Assembly: GCA_905203455.1 (NCBI GenBank)
Contig: CAJKVX010000040.1
Location: 1-8,564 of the forward strand
DNA length: 8,564 bases
Direction of reading: 5' to 3'
Source: an uncultured Eubacteriales bacterium
Lineage (GTDB): Bacteria; Bacillota; Clostridia; Christensenellales; UBA1242
In this document: positions 5,872-8,564 of the stretch, piece after piece
Layout: each line of letters opens with the position of its first letter
Position numbering within the stretch: the first letter of the stretch is position 1
The notes under the pieces: generated by a model
Database searches by the model: none
The model's input: the letters and a program-made list of their open reading frames with translations, nothing else
Told to the model about the DNA's origin: nothing
Position numbers and translations under genes: made by a program

Positions 5872-6538
5872 CAAGAAATTAGCGGGTTTAATTATTTTTA
5901 TTTTTGTTTTGGTTTTGCTTGCAAGCGGGGGATATTTAATTTATGCCTTCACAGGCGGAAGTGGCAGTTTAAATGTTACACTTGCAGTGGTTGCGGGGAT
6001 TTTGTTTTTAATTTCATTTGTTTTGTTAATTACAATAATTTCAAAATATAACAAAATGGTTAAATATAAAAACAAGGTTGAAGAAAGTTTGTCTTTAATT
6101 GACATTCAATTAAAATTAAGGTTTGACTTAATTCCTAATCTTGTTTCAACTGTAAAGGGTTATGCTAACCATGAAAAGCAGGTGCTAACTGAAATAACCA
6201 AGTTGAGAAATTTGGCTGCAAACAGCACCGATGAAAAAGAAAAAATTGAGTATGCAAACAAACTTGTTCCAAAAATCAGGCAAATTATTGCCATTGCTGA
6301 AAATTATCCCGATTTAAAGGCAGATGCACTTTTTAGAAGTTTAATGGAAGAACTGGTTTTGGTTGAAGATAAAATTGTTGCTGCAAGAAGGTTTTATGAC
6401 AGCAATGTTGCTGAATTTAACACTCTTGTTGCTGTTTGGCCTAATAATATTATTGCTAAACTTTTTGGGTTTGGCAAACTTGAACTATTTAAAATTGATG
6501 CTGGTGAAAGATTAAATGTTAATGTTAATTTGGGGTAG
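5861..6538 (+). CDS. LemA family protein
   Basis: A 225-residue LemA-family membrane protein. The start at 5861 is chosen because GGAGG (5850-5854) lies six bases before it; an ATG at 5858 is too close, and the longer frame from 5783 runs through the NfeD gene and has no ribosome site. It overlaps the NfeD gene by 11 bases. Two hydrophobic segments (about 8-29 and 40-60) precede the helical domain; LemA proteins commonly have one. The family signatures are present: KMVKYKNKVEESLSLIDIQL, RFDLIPNLVSTVKGYANHEK (87-106), AIAENYPDLKAD (144-155), EELVLVEDKIVAARRFYDSN (163-182), FNTLV and LFGFGKLELF (201-210). The fold is a helical bundle, with no catalytic residues known. The family is often found beside DUF3137 proteins or TPM/HtpX-type envelope stress genes. 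It stops with TAG, the only TAG stop in the window. Confidence 0.93.
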   Translation: MKSNKKLAGLIIFIFVLVLLASGGYLIYAFTGGSGSLNVTLAVVAGILFLISFVLLITIISKYNKMVKYKNKVEESLSLIDIQLKLRFDLIPNLVSTVKGYANHEKQVLTEITKLRNLAANSTDEKEKIEYANKLVPKIRQIIAIAENYPDLKADALFRSLMEELVLVEDKIVAARRFYDSNVAEFNTLVAVWPNNIIAKLFGFGKLELFKIDAGERLNVNVNLG

Positions 6539-6544
6539 TTGAAA

Positions 6545-7537
6545 ATGATAAGCAAGGAAGAATATAATAATTATGTAAACAGCATTTTATCTCAAGAAGA
6601 TAAAGAAAAAATGGGAAGTTTTAACAATGGGTCAAACAAACTTAAAACTTTAAGCAATTTGTTTTTGGCTTTGTTTGTGATTTGCCTTGTAATCTCTCTT
6701 GTTTTAATTGTGGTAATGTTTACAAGTTTTAACAGAACGCACACGCCATCAAACTTTAATTACAGCACCTATATTTTTATTTGTATGTTTCTTAGTGTGG
6801 TTTCTATTGTTGTCTATATTGCAATGCGGGCAAAAATCAACTCAGTGTTTATAAACATTGAAAATAATTATAAAGAGCAAATTATTAATTTTCTTTTGAA
6901 AGACAAAAACTTTAGTTATAATAAAACATATTTTATTAATTATGAAACTTTTAGAAATGCACAAATTTGCAGTTCACGAATTGATGAATACAGCGGGGAA
7001 GACTTTCTTTCAATAAACATTCCAAAAGATGATGGAACAAAGTCAAACACCAATTTTTATATTAGCGACATTAAAGCCGTTAGGATTGACCGCGATGAAG
7101 AGAAAGACACATTCACAAGAACCACTGTTTATTCAGGTGCTTTTGGGTTTATTGATTTTCCTTTTACATTTAAGGCAACGCTAACAATTAACTCAAGTTA
7201 CAGGTCAACTAAAAGCCTTGAAAAAGTTAAACTTGAAGACATTAAGTTTAATAAGGCATTCAAAGTTAAGTGTAGCGACCAAATTGAAGCAAGATATATT
7301 TTAACTCCTGAACTTATGCTTGATTTATTAAAACTTAAACAAAAAATGGGGCAAATTTTGCTTGTGCTTGATGGAAGCAGAATGTATATTGCCTTTCCAC
7401 ACAAAAATCTGTTTAAAATTAACAGAAACACTAAAAAGATTGGCTTTGAAACTTTTTACACATTTTATGAAGATATTTATTCTTTGCTTTCACTTGTAAA
7501 AGAAATTCAAACGAACAATAAAATTTTTAAAATGTAA
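6545..7537 (+). CDS. DUF3137-like membrane protein
   Basis: A 330-residue membrane protein of unknown function, resembling the DUF3137 family that commonly follows LemA. I choose ATG 6545, nine bases after GGGG (6532-6535); a TTG at 6539 is only three bases from it. A polar N-terminal ~33 residues containing EEYNNYVNSILSQEDKEKMG precede two membrane helices at about 37-59 (LFLALFVICLVISLVLIVVM) and 76-94 (YIFICMFLSVVSIVVYIAM). The large C-terminal domain has the recognisable features: a YSGAFGFIDFPFTFKATLTI stretch (about 196-215), the core KVKCSDQIEARYILTPELML (240-259), and GSRMYIAFPHKNLF (277-290), matching the 'D-Q-x-E-A-R-Y-I-L-x-P' and 'M-Y-I-A-x-P' patterns of the family. It is the last gene of the operon, six bases after LemA, and is followed by a strong terminator. 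A joint role with LemA is inferred from adjacency only. Confidence 0.85.
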   Translation: MISKEEYNNYVNSILSQEDKEKMGSFNNGSNKLKTLSNLFLALFVICLVISLVLIVVMFTSFNRTHTPSNFNYSTYIFICMFLSVVSIVVYIAMRAKINSVFINIENNYKEQIINFLLKDKNFSYNKTYFINYETFRNAQICSSRIDEYSGEDFLSINIPKDDGTKSNTNFYISDIKAVRIDRDEEKDTFTRTTVYSGAFGFIDFPFTFKATLTINSSYRSTKSLEKVKLEDIKFNKAFKVKCSDQIEARYILTPELMLDLLKLKQKMGQILLVLDGSRMYIAFPHKNLFKINRNTKKIGFETFYTFYEDIYSLLSLVKEIQTNNKIFKM

Positions 7538-7586
7538 ATTTATTGGTGTAGTTAACATGAATTTTAAAATTAAAAATAATAGAATT

Positions 7587-7611
7587 AGAGTGCAAAACAG
7601 CACTCTTTTTT
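7587..7611 (+). terminator. Rho-independent terminator closing the four-gene operon
   Basis: AGAGTGC (7587-7593) and GCACTCT (7600-7606) form a perfect 7-bp stem with loop AAAACA and a run of six T (7606-7611). It is the most GC-rich hairpin in the neighbourhood and lies 49 bases after the DUF3137-like gene. Confidence 0.9.
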
Positions 7612-7639
7612 GTATAAAAATTAAATAATTGTTTAAAAT
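7610..7639 (+). promoter_or_regulatory. Possible weak promoter before the four-helix membrane protein
   Basis: TTGTAT (7610-7615) and TAAAAT (7634-7639) lie 18 bases apart. No Shine-Dalgarno sequence is visible before the ATG at 7650, and a start near 7646 would make the message leaderless. In DNA this AT-rich the match is weak evidence. Confidence 0.3.
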
Positions 7640-7649
7640 TTAAATATCT

Positions 7650-8564
7650 ATGCAAACAAACAAAACACGAACACTTTTGGTTATTTCTTCAATTTTAACT
7701 CTTGCCTTAGGGGCGGGGTTGATTGTTGCGTTTGTTCTTATAAGTTTTGAGGGCATGATTAATGATTTTGCATATTTTGGAGTTCTTGCAAACTTTACTG
7801 AACTTATGGGAATAATAGGGCTGTGCTGTTTGTTTTTTGGCTTGTTTTGTCTAAAACTAGCAGAAGTTCAATTTAAGTTGTCAAAAAAACCACCAATAGT
7901 TTACAAAAAAGGAAAATATAAATTAATTTGCAGTTTGGTGGTTTATGTTGCACTGATGGTGGTTGGTGCTTTTTGTTTGTTTGAAACTTATAACGATTAC
8001 AGTGCGGTGGGGCAGGCATTTTTAAACGCAAACATTGGCCTTGCAGGGCTTGCTGTTTTGGTGCTTTCTGTTATGGCGTTTATTTTGGTGATTGTTGACA
8101 TGGCAACATTTGCTCATGACATTAAAAATGGGTTAATTGATATTCGCGAGGGGCAAGAACCTCAACTTCTTTTAAATGCTCCGCAATATAAATTAATTTA
8201 TAATAATGATGATTCGCAGTCCTTGCGAAGAATTATTAATGTTCCAAAGCGTGCAATAGGAGAAACAACACTTAAACATTTACAAGAATACGCAGATAAA
8301 AAAGATATTAGCTTATTCGCAGCAATCCGCGAGGTTGATGATATAGAAGCGATAAAATCAGGAACGGCGACTAAGCTAAAAGACTTTATGACATTGATTG
8401 ATAAGCTCAAAGAAGCTGAGCCGAGATATTCACTTCCGGAATTTTTAAGTTTAATTCTTGAAAAAAGCGGTTACTTACGCGAGCTTACAGCCTCTGGGAC
8501 AGATGAAGACCAGACCAGAATAGAAAACTTACAGGAGCTCGTTAACGTCGCAAACGAATTTGAA
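7650..8564 (+). CDS. Four-helix membrane protein joined in frame to a helicase fragment; 3' end cut by window
   Basis: The frame is open for 305 codons and leaves the window. The ATG at 7650 is preceded by an in-frame TAA (7641-7643). It gives a basic N-terminus (MQTNKTR) but no ribosome site. Residues 8-31, about 50-68, 92-111 and 129-150 are four hydrophobic helices, with a basic loop (KLSKKPPIVYKKGKYK) between helices two and three, so the loop and both ends are probably cytoplasmic. I do not recognise the family. After about residue 175 the protein changes completely to PcrA/UvrD-like sequence (see the separate entry). Since such helicases are soluble, I think the true membrane protein ends differently and the join near 8160-8200 is artificial or a recombination scar. 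The membrane part is reliable; the fusion is not. Confidence 0.6.
   Translation, partial: MQTNKTRTLLVISSILTLALGAGLIVAFVLISFEGMINDFAYFGVLANFTELMGIIGLCCLFFGLFCLKLAEVQFKLSKKPPIVYKKGKYKLICSLVVYVALMVVGAFCLFETYNDYSAVGQAFLNANIGLAGLAVLVLSVMAFILVIVDMATFAHDIKNGLIDIREGQEPQLLLNAPQYKLIYNNDDSQSLRRIINVPKRAIGETTLKHLQEYADKKDISLFAAIREVDDIEAIKSGTATKLKDFMTLIDKLKEAEPRYSLPEFLSLILEKSGYLRELTASGTDEDQTRIENLQELVNVANEFE
8187..8564 (+). other. Internal fragment of a PcrA/UvrD-type DNA helicase
   Basis: From codon 180 the frame reads YKLIYNNDDSQSLRRIINVPK, then RAIGETTLKHLQEYADKKD, SLPEFLSLILEKSGYLREL and RIENLQELVNVANEFE. This is the superfamily 1A helicase pattern around the 2B subdomain ('L-R-L-I-x-N-x-x-D-D-x-x-S-x-x-R-I-x-N-V-P-K-R-G-I-G' and 'R-x-E-N-L-x-E-L-x-x-x-A'). 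The Walker A, DExx and other motor motifs would lie outside this piece, so it cannot be active alone. My hand count gives about 39% GC for 8221-8564 against about 32% for 7681-7920. Codons such as CGC, CTC, GTC, ATC and CCG cluster here but are scarce upstream, pointing to a different source genome. Confidence 0.88.

Noticed and set aside
7198..7431. Minus-strand frame inside the DUF3137-like gene
   Set aside because: Antisense shadow with no ribosome site.
8198..8410. Minus-strand frame in the helicase fragment
   Set aside because: Antisense shadow; the + strand gives clear PcrA/UvrD similarity.
1..8564. Recoded UGA (Mycoplasma-type code)
   Set aside because: No in-frame TGA is needed in any gene and tryptophan is encoded by TGG; absence of TGA stops fits AT bias.

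Overview
The window is strongly AT-rich (roughly 30% GC by eye). It carries strong Shine-Dalgarno sites, TTGACA/TATAAT-type promoters and U-tailed terminators, and every gene lies on the + strand. Together with the gene order rsmE-mtaB-HIT-rpsU, this points to a low-GC Gram-positive (Bacillota/Clostridia-like) genome, probably an uncultured lineage. Nine of the ten complete reading frames, counting rsmE (cut only at its 5' end), stop with TAA; lemA stops with TAG and none uses TGA. Tryptophan is encoded by TGG, so the standard code fits.

Region 1 (1-3082) is conserved RNA-modification and translation housekeeping. It holds the 3' part of rsmE (16S rRNA m3U1498 methyltransferase), mtaB (tRNA methylthiotransferase), a HIT-family nucleotide hydrolase and rpsU (ribosomal protein bS21, too short for most ORF callers). 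rpsU has its own promoter and a textbook terminator. The start of the window is odd: a 34-bp perfect palindrome and a 28-bp inverted repeat lie inside the rsmE frame.

Region 2 (3083-4955) looks accessory. After an AT-rich spacer comes a membrane-anchored HNH nuclease-like protein. It is followed by an unrecognised 155-residue protein behind a perfect-consensus promoter and in front of a terminator.

Region 3 (4973-7611) is a compact four-gene envelope operon: a small lipoprotein with a lipocalin-like fold, an NfeD-like membrane protein, a LemA-family protein and a DUF3137-like membrane protein. The genes overlap or nearly touch, with one promoter and one terminator. They probably act together at the membrane, but no biochemical activity can be read from the sequence.

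Region 4 (7650-8564) is an open frame that runs off the window. Its first ~175 codons encode a four-helix membrane protein. Its last ~125 codons are plainly an internal piece of a PcrA/UvrD-type helicase with higher GC and different codon choice. The join is in frame, but a helicase fragment lacking its ATPase core fused to a membrane protein is more likely an assembly chimera or recombination scar than a working fusion.

I did not find a clear new defence system, CRISPR array, tRNA, rRNA or insertion sequence. The best candidates for something undescribed are the membrane-anchored HNH protein, the 155-residue orphan, and the LemA/NfeD/DUF3137/lipoprotein unit.
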